Both the position numbers and the translations under genes were made by a program. Shown piece by piece: positions 41,869 to 50,616 of a stretch of 64,000 nt of DNA. Under the pieces are notes generated by a model, which was not told the DNA's origin, did no database searches, and saw only the letters and a program-made list of their open reading frames with translations. Each line of letters begins with the position of its first letter. Position 1 is the first letter of the stretch. This stretch comes from Burkholderia sp. Ax-1719 (GTDB lineage Bacteria > Pseudomonadota > Gammaproteobacteria > Burkholderiales > Burkholderiaceae): the NCBI RefSeq assembly GCF_011753055.1, contig NZ_VWWJ01000005.1, forward strand, positions 186,001-250,000, in the 5' to 3' direction.

Positions 41869-43035
41869 TTAGAAGCGGTGACGCAGACCGATGGTTGCAG
41901 CGATCTGGTTGTTGGTCGACGAAGGCGACAGCGTGTTGATTGCCGCGACGTTCGCCACAGCCTGGCCCGAGGCATTCACACCCATCGAACCCGAAGCATG
42001 CTGGTACACACCGGCGACGTACACGTCGGTACGCTTGCTCAGCGAGTAGTCGCTGCCGATCATGACCGTATGCCACTTCGGGCTCTGGTCGCCGTTGCCC
42101 GTGCCGGTCACGGTGCCGTCGGTGAACGTGTACGAACCCACGAGGGCGAGCGCCGGCGTCAGGTGGTACGCGCCGTTGAGTTCGAAGTTGTCCATGTGCA
42201 GGTTCAGGCCGCTCACGCCAGCCAGCGTCGCGCCGCCGCTCGACAGGCTCTGCAGTCCGTCGATCTGCGAATGCGACCACACGAAGCCGACTTGCGCCGG
42301 GCCGTAGGTGTAGTTCGCGCCCGCGCCGAAGGTGCGTTGCTGGCGTGCCGAAATGTTCTGGTCAGCCGAAGCCGCACCGCTCGTGTTGCCGCCCACGGTG
42401 CCGGAGTTGTTCAGTTGCAGGTAGCCAGCCGCCACGTTCAGCGGTCCATTGCTGTACGACGCGCCCGCGCTCCATGCGCGGCTGTTCGCGAAGCCGTCGG
42501 CCTGGTTCGAGAAGCCATACAGGCCGCCGAACTGCAGACCCGAGTAGTTCGCGCTCGAGTACTTGACCGCGTTCTTGATCGAGAACGACTGGGCGAAATT
42601 GTCGTTATCGAACGGGTGGCCCGCGAGGTTGTTGCCGAAGCCCGCGCCGGCTTCCGAGAGCGGGGCGAGGTACTGGTTCATCGAGTCATACTGGCGGCCG
42701 AGCGTGACGGTGCCGTACTGGTCGCTTTGCAGGCCGACGAACGCCTGGCGGTTGAAGCCCGAGTCGCCGTTCTTGTAGCCGCCGTTATTGAGGTTGAAGC
42801 CGCTTTCCAACGTGAAGATCGCCTTCAGGCCGCCGCCGAGATCTTCAGCGCCTTTCAGGCCGAAGTAGTTGTTCGACATTGCACCGCTGCCTTGCGCCCA
42901 CATGCTGTGGCCGCCCGCGTTGTTGGCATACACGATGCCTGCGTCGAGCGAGCCATACAGGGTCACGCTGCTTTGCGCGTGAGCGCTCATTGCGAATGCA
43001 CCGAGAACGCCAGCGAGGATAAGGGTTTTTTTCAT
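41869..43035 (-). CDS. General porin, Burkholderia OpcP/Omp type
   Basis: Trimeric 16-stranded outer-membrane porin for passive diffusion of small solutes (388 residues). The signal peptide MKKTLILAGVLGAFAMSAHA is cleaved before QSSVTLYGSLDAGI, the usual first strand. The chain has alternating beta-strand pattern with YGTVTLGRQYD (loop entering the eyelet) and ends in TIGLRHRF with the C-terminal Phe needed for Bam recognition. An in-frame extension to 43263 is not coding. A long AT-rich leader (43036-43260) suggests post-transcriptional control, common for porins. Confidence 0.93.
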   Translation of the reverse strand: MKKTLILAGVLGAFAMSAHAQSSVTLYGSLDAGIVYANNAGGHSMWAQGSGAMSNNYFGLKGAEDLGGGLKAIFTLESGFNLNNGGYKNGDSGFNRQAFVGLQSDQYGTVTLGRQYDSMNQYLAPLSEAGAGFGNNLAGHPFDNDNFAQSFSIKNAVKYSSANYSGLQFGGLYGFSNQADGFANSRAWSAGASYSNGPLNVAAGYLQLNNSGTVGGNTSGAASADQNISARQQRTFGAGANYTYGPAQVGFVWSHSQIDGLQSLSSGGATLAGVSGLNLHMDNFELNGAYHLTPALALVGSYTFTDGTVTGTGNGDQSPKWHTVMIGSDYSLSKRTDVYVAGVYQHASGSMGVNASGQAVANVAAINTLSPSSTNNQIAATIGLRHRF

Positions 43036-43808
43036 GCTTTTTAACTCCGGACAGTACTTGGGAATCTCACGGAATGCGATTGCCTGGCAATGCGATCCGT
43101 GGTCTGACGATTCGAGGGCAAGTGTATTCCGGTGATTTCGCCGATTGGTTTTATTGGGCGCAACAATACTTTCTGAAATTTGTAATAGCCGAATTAATGC
43201 GCGTAAGTAATTGCGTATAAAGGTATTTTTCTTAATCGTGAGAGATGCGACAAAATGTGACAAGCCCGATTTTGTTGCGCTGGTACTACGGCTTTATTGT
43301 GCTTGTGTGGCGGCGGATTGGCGGGATCGGGGGATTTTTACGCGATATTTCTGCCGTTTTCTGAAAGGTACTGTTCCAGATTATGCGTTCTATAGGCATC
43401 GGTCGCGGCGGTACAATTCGTTCGCCCCTTGACCAAGGGTGGTCTTTTTTCATCTGTTTTACGCGGCTCTCGGGCCGCGTTTTTTTTGCGTTGATATAAA
43501 TCATTGATGGTTCAATCGACGCGCGAAAGATAGTGTTGCGTAAAACGAAATAAGGTCTGACGCTTGAAGATTGCGTTCATTACCGCATCGGGTATCGGCG
43601 ATTGAGTGTTATTTGATGGGTATTCGAATGCCGGTCATTATTGAAACGTCAGTTTTCTGATTGCGCGGATTATCGGTTGACAGGCGTTCTGCGCAAGCGG
43701 GCCGCTGATCGCAAGCAAGCGACGGGCGGGGAGTGCGACCGCCGTTGCGGCGCTTGCGGGTAAAATCCTGCCCCTGCCCGCTGAAATCGGGCAGGCCCGC
43801 AGAACCCG
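43036..43808. other. AT-rich intergenic stretch with an unassigned terminator
   Basis: No credible gene in about 770 bases. The left part holds the porin promoter and leader. At 43461-43487 there is a strong plus-strand terminator with no gene in front of it. CTGCCCG/CGGGCAG (43774-43780 with 43788-43794) forms a hairpin just before the next gene. Confidence 0.5.
43461..43487 (+). terminator. Strong terminator without an upstream gene
   Basis: ACGCGGC (43461-43467) pairs with GCCGCGT (43474-43480), followed by seven T. A weaker CCCTT/AAGGG hairpin with a T-run lies just upstream (43426-43450). Both would end a plus-strand transcript from the porin upstream region. Confidence 0.8.
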
Positions 43809-44339
43809 ATGGAACCCGCCATGACCGATGCTTCGCCCGCCGCTTTCCCCGACGACGCCCATGAAACGCCCGCCGACGACGATGTGATCCAGGATCCGCG
43901 CCTGTGGCGCAAGGACGGCTGGACGGCGCGTGTCATCAAGAACGAGGACGACGACGGTTGGGCTGTCGCGATGATCAAGGACGGCGAGCCGGAGCCCGCG
44001 CTGGTCGGCCCGTGGACGATGGGCCGCGACAAGAAGAATCCGAAGCCGCTCGATACCTCGGCATTCAATACGCTCGTGAAGACGGCGTCGGAAGTCCTGC
44101 GCCGGCACGAACAGCAGTTGCATGCGCTGTTGCACAAGCGCGTTGGCCTGCAAACCAATGATGGCGACATCGATGTCACGCTCGACATCGTGCCCGACGA
44201 GTACGAACCCTACGCCGTGCTCACGGCGCTCGACGCCTTTGGCGAACAGCTCGCGCAGGTGCGCGTGGCGCCCAGCTTCAAGCTGACCAAGGCACGCGCC
44301 GAATCGTGGGCCGAGGGCGGATTCGGGCGCATCGAGTAA
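43809..44339 (+). CDS. Conserved hypothetical protein
   Basis: 176-residue soluble acidic protein. The N-terminal 35 residues are Asp/Pro/Ala-rich and probably disordered. The rest has an ordered core, LWRKDGWTARVIKNEDDDGWAVAMIKDGEPEPALVGPWTMGRDKKNPKPLD, then a helical section. I do not recognise a named family, though similar proteins seem common in Burkholderiaceae. Starts at ATG 43809 or 43821 are equally possible. A hairpin directly upstream could affect translation. Function unknown. Confidence 0.65.
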   Translation: MEPAMTDASPAAFPDDAHETPADDDVIQDPRLWRKDGWTARVIKNEDDDGWAVAMIKDGEPEPALVGPWTMGRDKKNPKPLDTSAFNTLVKTASEVLRRHEQQLHALLHKRVGLQTNDGDIDVTLDIVPDEYEPYAVLTALDAFGEQLAQVRVAPSFKLTKARAESWAEGGFGRIE

Positions 44340-44360
44340 GACACTCGCGCGCCGGGGCGC

Positions 44361-44795
44361 TCAATCCTGCTGGCAGAAAATGGCGGTCAGCAGCGGCCCG
44401 GCGTGATGGACGATAGCCGTATTGCCGACCGCATCGAGGGCGGCCTGCACCTTGCCCTGCGTGCCCACCACCACCGCGCCATAGGCCGAACGGGCGATCG
44501 GCTTGCCGTCGCCGGTCTTGAACAGCGGATCGTCCTGCTGGAAACCCACAATCGCAAACACGCTGAAGCCGTAGGCGGTCAGATGCTGGCCGTGCGCGGG
44601 CCAAAACGCGTTAATCGAATTTTTCTCCACGCGCATGGGCTTTTCGTCGATCAGTTTCTGGTCGAGCAAGCCGGAAACGAAGTCGTGCGCCGACTCCTTG
44701 CAGGTGAGGGCGTCGTCGAGGGCGGCGGCGTGGCCGGCGAGCGGTGCGAAAGAGAGCGCCGCGAGCAGCAGGGCAGCGAGGGAATGACGTTTCAT
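44361..44795 (-). CDS. Periplasmic hypothetical protein
   Basis: 144-residue protein with a clear signal peptide (MKRHSLAALLLAALSFAPLAGHAAA). The mature part has two Cys (LTCKESAHDF and AIFCQQD at the very end) that could form one disulfide linking the termini. It is compact, with no known motif. The start at 44795 is set by the signal peptide; the frame extending to 44999 lacks one. It converges on the preceding hypothetical gene with a 21-base gap. Family not recognised. Confidence 0.65.
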   Translation of the reverse strand: MKRHSLAALLLAALSFAPLAGHAAALDDALTCKESAHDFVSGLLDQKLIDEKPMRVEKNSINAFWPAHGQHLTAYGFSVFAIVGFQQDDPLFKTGDGKPIARSAYGAVVVGTQGKVQAALDAVGNTAIVHHAGPLLTAIFCQQD

Positions 44796-45174
44796 CGAAA
44801 TTCTGGGCGATCTGGGTGCGTCGGCGCCGCACGTAGGCGCGAAGCCGGGGCCGATGCGAAGGGATGCACTGTACGCGGGTTTGCCGGAGCGTGCTCGCGG
44901 GGCCGCATCGGGCGTGTCCAGATCCTGTCCGATCTGATCGAGGCAAACGTTCGCCCACTCAAGGGCGGACATTCTTTTCTCCCGTTCGTCAGGAACCATG
45001 CGCGCTCTGTAGGGTGGCGGTAAAATTGATGCATTCTGAATGAATTATCGCCTTGGTGCGGTAAAAAGTGCCGGTATGGCGGGGAATCATACCAGGGCGC
45101 ACAGATGCTCAAGAAAATCGCCCGGACGCGCCCATCGCAGGCGTCGAAGTCCGAATAAAACCAGAACGTGCAAT

Positions 45175-45405
45175 ATGAAAAACACCGCGCTCGCCGCGTC
45201 GGCCTTCCTGGCAGTCGACGTCTTACTCGTCGTCTACATCGCCATGCTCGCCTACGGCTTCAGCATTACCTCGGGGGCGTGCAAGGCGCTTCAGGCCGAC
45301 TCCGGCGCCATCACGGAACTCGCCGACCTCAAGACCGTTTGCCAGCAGCAAACCGATCCCGTGAGCTGGCTGACGCTGGCATCGGGCAGGCTGTTTCGCG
45401 GCTAG
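45175..45405 (+). CDS. Small membrane protein of unknown function
   Basis: 76-residue product with one N-terminal hydrophobic segment (ALAASAFLAVDVLLVVYIAMLAYGF) followed by a short domain with two Cys (GACKALQ, KTVCQQQ), which could sit in the periplasm and form a disulfide. It begins at ATG 45175, with no clear ribosome site. It precedes the CDP-alcohol phosphatidyltransferase cassette by 136 bases in the same direction, but membership of that unit is doubtful. Confidence 0.5.
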   Translation: MKNTALAASAFLAVDVLLVVYIAMLAYGFSITSGACKALQADSGAITELADLKTVCQQQTDPVSWLTLASGRLFRG

Positions 45406-45541
45406 GACGTTGGCGCGGCGCGTCAGCGCAAACCAGGCCCGGCTATCTCAAGAAAACGACACACTTCCGGATCGATGAGTTACACGTAAGTGTGCTAGGC
45501 CCGAGAGCATATCGAGACGGCTTACACTATACTTCCCGGTT

Positions 45542-46246
45542 ATGACTGGAAAAGACCAACCTGCGGAAACGCTACCGCGATCGGTGCCGCTTCCGCGCAC
45601 GTGGGATGCGCGCGCGGCGCGCTGGCTCGTCACGCCTCTCGTGCCGACCCGCGTGACTCCGAATCACCTGACGACCCTGCGCCTTTTGATCGGGCTCGCT
45701 GGCGCCTTCTATCTGGCGCGCGGCGATTTCCTGCACGTCAATATTGGCGCATTTCTGATCGTTTTGTCGAATTTCGTTGATCACACCGACGGCGAACTCG
45801 CGCGAATCAGCGGAAAAACCAGCCGTATCGGGCATTTCTACGATCTCGCTGCGGACGCCGCCACCACCATCCTGCTGTTCTTTGGCATGGGCTATGGCCT
45901 GGGCGTCGCCGCCGCCTCCGGCGCGACTGCGGCCGAATGGCGCGTGCCGCCGGCCGTGCTCGGCGGTATCGCCGGGGTGGCCGTCGCGGTAATCTTCTTC
46001 CTGCGCATGCGTATCGAGGAAATGGCGGGCAAAGCCGGCACGCAGCAGGCTTTTGTCGGCGGTTTCGAAACGGAAGACGTGCTGTATCTCCTGCCGCTCG
46101 TCACCCTTACCGGTATCGCATCGCCGTTCGTCGTGGCCGCGTCCATTGGCGCGCCGCTGTTTGCGGCTTACGTGGTGTTCGACTATTGGCGCGTGACGCG
46201 TCGCGCGGTCGGCAAGGAAACCAGTCAGGTTTGGATCAGCAGATGA
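45542..46246 (+). CDS. CDP-alcohol phosphatidyltransferase family protein
   Basis: Integral membrane enzyme (234 residues) that swaps the CMP of a CDP-alcohol for another alcohol, forming a phosphodiester-linked lipid. The full family motif D-G-x2-A-R-x8-G-x3-D-x3-D is present: DGELAR, then G and the two metal-binding Asp in GHFYDLAAD, preceded by the DHTDG Asp. About six helices. It opens a four-gene cassette, and its TGA overlaps the ATG of the oxygenase gene (ATGA). It is not a standard PgsA or PssA by length or flanks; the presence of a private nucleotidyltransferase suggests an unusual head group. Confidence 0.88.
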   Translation: MTGKDQPAETLPRSVPLPRTWDARAARWLVTPLVPTRVTPNHLTTLRLLIGLAGAFYLARGDFLHVNIGAFLIVLSNFVDHTDGELARISGKTSRIGHFYDLAADAATTILLFFGMGYGLGVAAASGATAAEWRVPPAVLGGIAGVAVAVIFFLRMRIEEMAGKAGTQQAFVGGFETEDVLYLLPLVTLTGIASPFVVAASIGAPLFAAYVVFDYWRVTRRAVGKETSQVWISR

Positions 46247-47073
46247 GTGTGCAAGCAGAAGAAGAACAGGCAGTAATGGGCAACGCGCGTGGCGACGCCA
46301 CAGCGGCGGCCGGCGTGCCCGATGCCTCGATTGGCCGCGCCCTGGGCGGTCTGGATTCGGCGCGTCTGCGCGACGAATACGTCAATCAGGGTTCGTTTCT
46401 GTATCTCTCCGAATTCCTGCCTGCGGACGCCACGCAGCGGCTGATCGACGCCGCTAATGCGCTGATGCCCGAGGTCAACCGCAATTTCATTCCCGGCCAC
46501 AAGGCGGGCGGCAGCGTCAGCCGCCATACGATCGACCGCCTTCAGCCTTACATCGCCGAGCTATACCGCTCGCCGAAGCTGATCGCCTGGCTCGAAAAGA
46601 TCACCGGCGACAAGCTCCAGCTTTCGCCCGAGGACGATCCGCACGCCTATGCGCTGTATTACTACACGCGCGCGGGCGATCACATCGGCTGGCACTATGA
46701 CACGTCGTATTACGACGGCCGCCGCTACACGGTGCTGCTGGGCGTGATCGACGACTCGTCGTGCATTCTCGATTACGAACTGCACACCCGCGACCAGAAC
46801 AAGGCCGATGAACCCGGCGCGGTGCAATATCCGCCGGGCGCGCTCGTGCTGTTCGACGGCGACAAGCTGCGCCACCGCGTCACGGCCAGCCGCGAAGGCG
46901 AGGTGCGCGTTTCGCTCACGTTCGAATACGTGACCAACCCGAATATGCGTCCGTGGCGGCGTTTCATCTCGAACATGAAAGACGCGATTGCGTACTTCGG
47001 CTTCCGCCAGGTGTTCCGCAAGGCGCTGCAATCCGCCACTGGCGGCGCGCGCAAGACCGGAGAGCGGGTGTGA
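46243..47073 (+). CDS. 2-oxoglutarate/Fe(II)-dependent oxygenase (HalD/BesD-like)
   Basis: Non-heme iron oxygenase of 276 residues, of the group annotated with HalD/BesD amino-acid halogenases. The iron site is His151 and Asp153 in GWHYDTSYY, and His211 in DKLRHRV; Arg222 in VRVSLTF would hold 2-oxoglutarate. Halogenases of this group replace the Asp with Gly to make room for chloride. Here Asp is kept, so hydroxylation or desaturation is far more likely. It is coupled to the phosphatidyltransferase (ATGA overlap) and to the flippase-like gene (GTGA overlap), so its substrate is probably a lipid head group or lipid precursor. Confidence 0.8.
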   Translation: MSVQAEEEQAVMGNARGDATAAAGVPDASIGRALGGLDSARLRDEYVNQGSFLYLSEFLPADATQRLIDAANALMPEVNRNFIPGHKAGGSVSRHTIDRLQPYIAELYRSPKLIAWLEKITGDKLQLSPEDDPHAYALYYYTRAGDHIGWHYDTSYYDGRRYTVLLGVIDDSSCILDYELHTRDQNKADEPGAVQYPPGALVLFDGDKLRHRVTASREGEVRVSLTFEYVTNPNMRPWRRFISNMKDAIAYFGFRQVFRKALQSATGGARKTGERV

Positions 47074-48080
47074 GTCGTGTTGCCATCCTGCTGCTGTCGA
47101 TCGGCACGGCACTCTTTATCGCGCTGCTGGCCTGGCAGGGCCTGGGCTCGATAACGAGCACGCTGGCGGCTGCTGGCTGGGGACTCGCGCTCGTCGCGGC
47201 GTTCCACGTCGTGCCGCTCGCGCTGGATGCGGGCGCGATCGCGGTGATGTTCAGGAAGGGCGAGCGCGTCGATCAACGCGACGCGCTGCTTGCGCGCTGG
47301 ACCGGCGAATCCGTCAATAGCCTGCTGCCGGCTGGCCAGATCGGCGGCCCGGTGGCAATGGTGCGTCAGCTGGCGCAGCGCGGCATGGCCATGCGCGACG
47401 CAGCGGCAGCAATTACGGTCAGCACGACGCTGCAGGCGGTCGCGCAGATCGTCTTCGCGGTGTTCGGCATCGCGCTCTTTTCCGCTTATGCCGCCAATGG
47501 CGCGCCGCGCGATCTCGGCGTCGCCGCCATGATCGCCACGGTCGTGCTCGGCGGCATGATCGCGCTGTTTTACGTGGCGCAGCGCCGCGGCCTGTTTGGC
47601 CGTTTGCTGCGTCTCGCGGCGAAGGTGTTCGGCAAGCGCGACTGGTCGTCGCTCGCCACGCGCGCCGACGCCATCGACGCCGCCGTCAAGGATCTCTACG
47701 CCGAACGCGGCCGCGCCGCGGCCAGCTTCGCGCTGAGTCTGGCGGGCTGGCTCGTGGGCACCGCGGAAGTGTGGCTCGCGCTGCATTTCCTCGGCCATCC
47801 GGTTGGCTGGATCGACGCGCTGCTGCTGGAAAGCATCGGCCAGGCGATCCGCGGCGCGGCTTTTGCCATTCCCGGCTCGCTTGGCGTGCAGGAGGGTGGT
47901 TATCTGCTGCTCGCGCCGCTCGTCGGCCTGCCGCCCGAGGCGGCGCTCGCGCTCTCGCTCACCAAGCGCGCGCGCGAAATCGTGCTCGGCCTGCCGGGCC
48001 TGCTGTATCTGCATCTGAGCGAACGTAGCTGGCAACGCCGGCGCGCCCCGCGCGTGCCCGCTGTCGAAATCGCCGATTGA
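47070..48080 (+). CDS. Flippase-like membrane protein (LPG synthase TM / YbhN family)
   Basis: Polytopic protein of 336 residues with about eight helices, matching the membrane part of lysyl-phosphatidylglycerol synthase and related proteins such as HpnL. The signature TGESVNSLLPAGQIGGPVAMVRQLAQRG and the later AFAIPGSLGVQEGGYLLLAPLVGLP are typical. The soluble aminoacyl-transfer domain is missing. Members are thought to flip or move modified lipids to the outer leaflet. The start is GTG 47070, overlapping the oxygenase stop. In this cassette it would move the finished lipid across the inner membrane. Confidence 0.85.
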   Translation: MSRVAILLLSIGTALFIALLAWQGLGSITSTLAAAGWGLALVAAFHVVPLALDAGAIAVMFRKGERVDQRDALLARWTGESVNSLLPAGQIGGPVAMVRQLAQRGMAMRDAAAAITVSTTLQAVAQIVFAVFGIALFSAYAANGAPRDLGVAAMIATVVLGGMIALFYVAQRRGLFGRLLRLAAKVFGKRDWSSLATRADAIDAAVKDLYAERGRAAASFALSLAGWLVGTAEVWLALHFLGHPVGWIDALLLESIGQAIRGAAFAIPGSLGVQEGGYLLLAPLVGLPPEAALALSLTKRAREIVLGLPGLLYLHLSERSWQRRRAPRVPAVEIAD

Positions 48081-48106
48081 CCTTTTTCTCCCAAGGAACG
48101 TTGCGC

Positions 48107-48886
48107 ATGCGCGCCATCATTCTCGCGGCAGGCCTCGGCCTGCGCCTTCAGCAACGCGCTGGAGAACAGTTTCCGAAATGCCTGCTGCAATTCGAGGGCG
48201 TGTCGCTGCTCGAACGCCATCTGCAGATGCTCGAATCGGCGGGCGTCACTGAAGTTGTGCTCGCGCTCGGCTTCCAGCCCGAGCTGGTCGAAGCCGAACT
48301 CAAGCGCATCGGCTGGCCGCACAAGGTCGAAGTGGTGCTGAACCCGCGCTTCGATCTGGGCAGCGTGCTGACGGTGCATCGCACCGCCGAAGCGATGACG
48401 CGCGGCGGCGACGTGCTGCTGATGGACGCGGACGTGCTCTACGACGAGCGCGTGTTCGCGCCGCTGGTGGCCGGCGAGGCGCCGGCCAACCGTCTGCTGA
48501 TCGACCGCGACTTCGAAGCCGGCGACGAGCCCGTGAAGCTGTGCCTGCGCGACGGCGTGCCGGTCGAGCTGCGCAAGCAACTGGCCGTGGGCCTGCAGTA
48601 CGACACCATCGGCGAATCGGTGGGCTTCTTCCGCCTGAACGAAGCCACGGCGAAGCGCTTCGCGCAGATCGTCGAAGGTTATGTCGATACGGGCCGCGCG
48701 AACCTGCCGCACGAAGAAGCGCTGCGCGATCTGCTGCTCGAACGCGGCGCGGAATTCGAAACGGCCGACGTCACCGGCGCGCCGTGGATCGAGATCGACT
48801 TCCCGAACGACGTGACGCGCGCCGCCGAACAGGTGCTGCCGCAACTCACGCCGGTTGCGAGCCGCGTCAAGCAGGTTGCTGAATAA
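48107..48886 (+). CDS. Nucleotidyltransferase, alcohol-phosphate cytidylyltransferase type
   Basis: GT-A-fold NTP transferase (259 residues) that activates a phosphorylated alcohol or sugar. The N-terminal loop AIILAAGLGLRLQ and FPKCLLQFEGVSLLERHL are the nucleotide-binding blocks, and MDADVLYDE holds the metal-binding Asp. The overall layout resembles CTP:phosphocholine (LicC) and inositol-1-phosphate cytidylyltransferases rather than hexose enzymes. It is 26 bases after the flippase gene with AAGGAACG before ATG. As it sits with a CDP-alcohol phosphatidyltransferase, it most likely makes the CDP-alcohol used there. A terminator closes the unit. Confidence 0.82.
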   Translation: MRAIILAAGLGLRLQQRAGEQFPKCLLQFEGVSLLERHLQMLESAGVTEVVLALGFQPELVEAELKRIGWPHKVEVVLNPRFDLGSVLTVHRTAEAMTRGGDVLLMDADVLYDERVFAPLVAGEAPANRLLIDRDFEAGDEPVKLCLRDGVPVELRKQLAVGLQYDTIGESVGFFRLNEATAKRFAQIVEGYVDTGRANLPHEEALRDLLLERGAEFETADVTGAPWIEIDFPNDVTRAAEQVLPQLTPVASRVKQVAE

Positions 48887-48918
48887 GCGCTGCATGATCG
48901 CGTCGCTCTGATGCGCAG

Positions 48919-48952
48919 ACAGGCCACCGTCACAGGTGGCCTGTTTGTTTTC
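48919..48952 (+). terminator. Terminator of the lipid cassette
   Basis: ACAGGCCACC (48919-48928) pairs with GGTGGCCTGT (48935-48944), followed by TTGTTTT. Confidence 0.87.
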
Positions 48953-49050
48953 GCGCACCGCTTCATCTGTTGCCGTCTGCCCGTTTTCCGCAACACAGTG
49001 CCATAATGGCAGCTTTACGCCATCAGCCGCGCTGATTGTCGTTCCTGCCC

Positions 49051-50454
49051 ATGCCACTAGCCCTCGGCGCTTTCATCGTTCCGCTTATCGTTGCGTGCTC
49101 GATGTTCATGGAGAACGTGGACGCGACCGTCATCGTCACTTCGCTGCCCGCGCTGGCCCGCGATCTTGGCCAGGATCCCATTACCCTCAAGCTAGCCGTC
49201 ACGAGTTATGTGATCGGCCTCGGCGTATTCATCCCGATCTGCGGATGGGTGGCCGACCGCTTCGGTTCCCGCAATGTATTTCGCACGGCCATCGGCATTT
49301 TCATGACGGGCTCGCTGCTGTGCGCGGCCTCGCGCTCGCTCGAAATGTTCGTGGCCGCGCGCTTCGTGCAAGGCATCGGCGGGGCGATGATGGTGCCGGT
49401 CGGCCGCATCATTATTTTCCGTTCGCTGCCGAAATCGGACTTCATTCGCGCCGTCAACTATCTGACCGTGCCCGCGCTGCTCGGTCCCGTCGTCGGGCCG
49501 CCGCTGGGCGGTTTCATCACCACGTATCTGCACTGGCGGCTGATTTTCTTCGTCAATATTCCGATCGGCGTGCTGGGCATCTGGCTCGCGAACCGGCATA
49601 TCGCCAACATGCATGAAGAGCATCCCGGGCCGCTCGACTGGACTGGCTTCTTTCTTTCGGCGGGCGGCGCTTCGCTCTTCATGCTGGGGCTTTCGCTGGT
49701 GGGCGGCGAGCTGGTTTCCAATACGAAAGCCGTGACGATGTGCGTGGTCGGCGCGCTTTTGCTAGCGGTCTACTGGTTTTACGCGCAGCGCGCCGAGCGC
49801 CCCGTTCTCGATCTGAAATTTTTGCGTATTCCCAGTTTCAACGCGAGTGTGGCGGGCGGCTCGCTGTTTCGTATCGGACTCGGTGCGGTGCCGTTTTTGT
49901 TGCCGCTCGCGCTGCAGGAAGGGCTGGGCATGACGGCGTTCGCTTCGGGCGCGATCACCTGTGCATCGGCGTTCGGATCGATCTTTATGAAGGCGATCGT
50001 TTCCGGCGTGCTGGGGCGCTTCGGCTTTCGGCGCACGCTGATCGTCAACGCGGCGATTGCCGGTGCGGCCATTGCGATCTACGGTGCATTTTCGCCGGGC
50101 ACGCCAGTGTGGCTGATCTGGCTTGTCGTGCTGGTGGGCGGCATTTTTCCCTCGCTGCAGTTTTCCGGCCTCAATTCGCTCGCCTATGCGGATATTCCCA
50201 GCAAGGACATTGGCCGTGCGACGAGCGTCGCGAGCGTGATCCAGCAGGTCTCGCTTGGCCTTGGCGTGACGATCGCGGGGATCGTGCTGCAGGTTTCGCA
50301 TCGGATACAAGGGCATCCGACCATCGTGTGGTCCGACTTCTGGCCGGCGTTTCTGGTGGTGGGCCTGTTTTCGGTTGCGTCGATTCCCGTCACCTTGCGC
50401 CTGCCTGCCCATGCAGGCGACGAGATCGCACGCGGGCGGCGCGGACAGGCCTGA
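49051..50454 (+). CDS. DHA2-family MFS drug exporter
   Basis: Fourteen-helix major facilitator of the EmrB/QacA type (467 residues), exporting hydrophobic compounds in exchange for protons. Signatures are the helix 1 LIVACSMFMENVDATVIVTSLPALA (motif D1), GWVADRFGSRNVF (motif A) and LLGPVVGPPLGGFITTYLHWRLIFFVNIPIG (motif C). ATG 49051 is used; an in-frame TTG at 49036 adds five residues. No EmrA-like adaptor gene is next to it. It is closely related in design to the exporter at 57938-59377. Confidence 0.87.
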   Translation: MPLALGAFIVPLIVACSMFMENVDATVIVTSLPALARDLGQDPITLKLAVTSYVIGLGVFIPICGWVADRFGSRNVFRTAIGIFMTGSLLCAASRSLEMFVAARFVQGIGGAMMVPVGRIIIFRSLPKSDFIRAVNYLTVPALLGPVVGPPLGGFITTYLHWRLIFFVNIPIGVLGIWLANRHIANMHEEHPGPLDWTGFFLSAGGASLFMLGLSLVGGELVSNTKAVTMCVVGALLLAVYWFYAQRAERPVLDLKFLRIPSFNASVAGGSLFRIGLGAVPFLLPLALQEGLGMTAFASGAITCASAFGSIFMKAIVSGVLGRFGFRRTLIVNAAIAGAAIAIYGAFSPGTPVWLIWLVVLVGGIFPSLQFSGLNSLAYADIPSKDIGRATSVASVIQQVSLGLGVTIAGIVLQVSHRIQGHPTIVWSDFWPAFLVVGLFSVASIPVTLRLPAHAGDEIARGRRGQA

Positions 50455-50616
50455 GCGCAGGGTTGATCGCAGGCATTGGAGCCTGGCGGCTATCGGCGGA
50501 TGGCCGGATCGCAATCGTTTTCTGTGCGTGCTATAAGCGTTGAGACCGGGTCACAAGCCAGGTGTTAGCTGGGCAAGAACGCGTTATACGATGAACCGAA
50601 TCATGGAGGTCACTCA

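Noticed and set aside
46243..47073. Amino-acid halogenase
   Set aside because: The iron-binding Asp is retained (HYD), which excludes the usual halide site.
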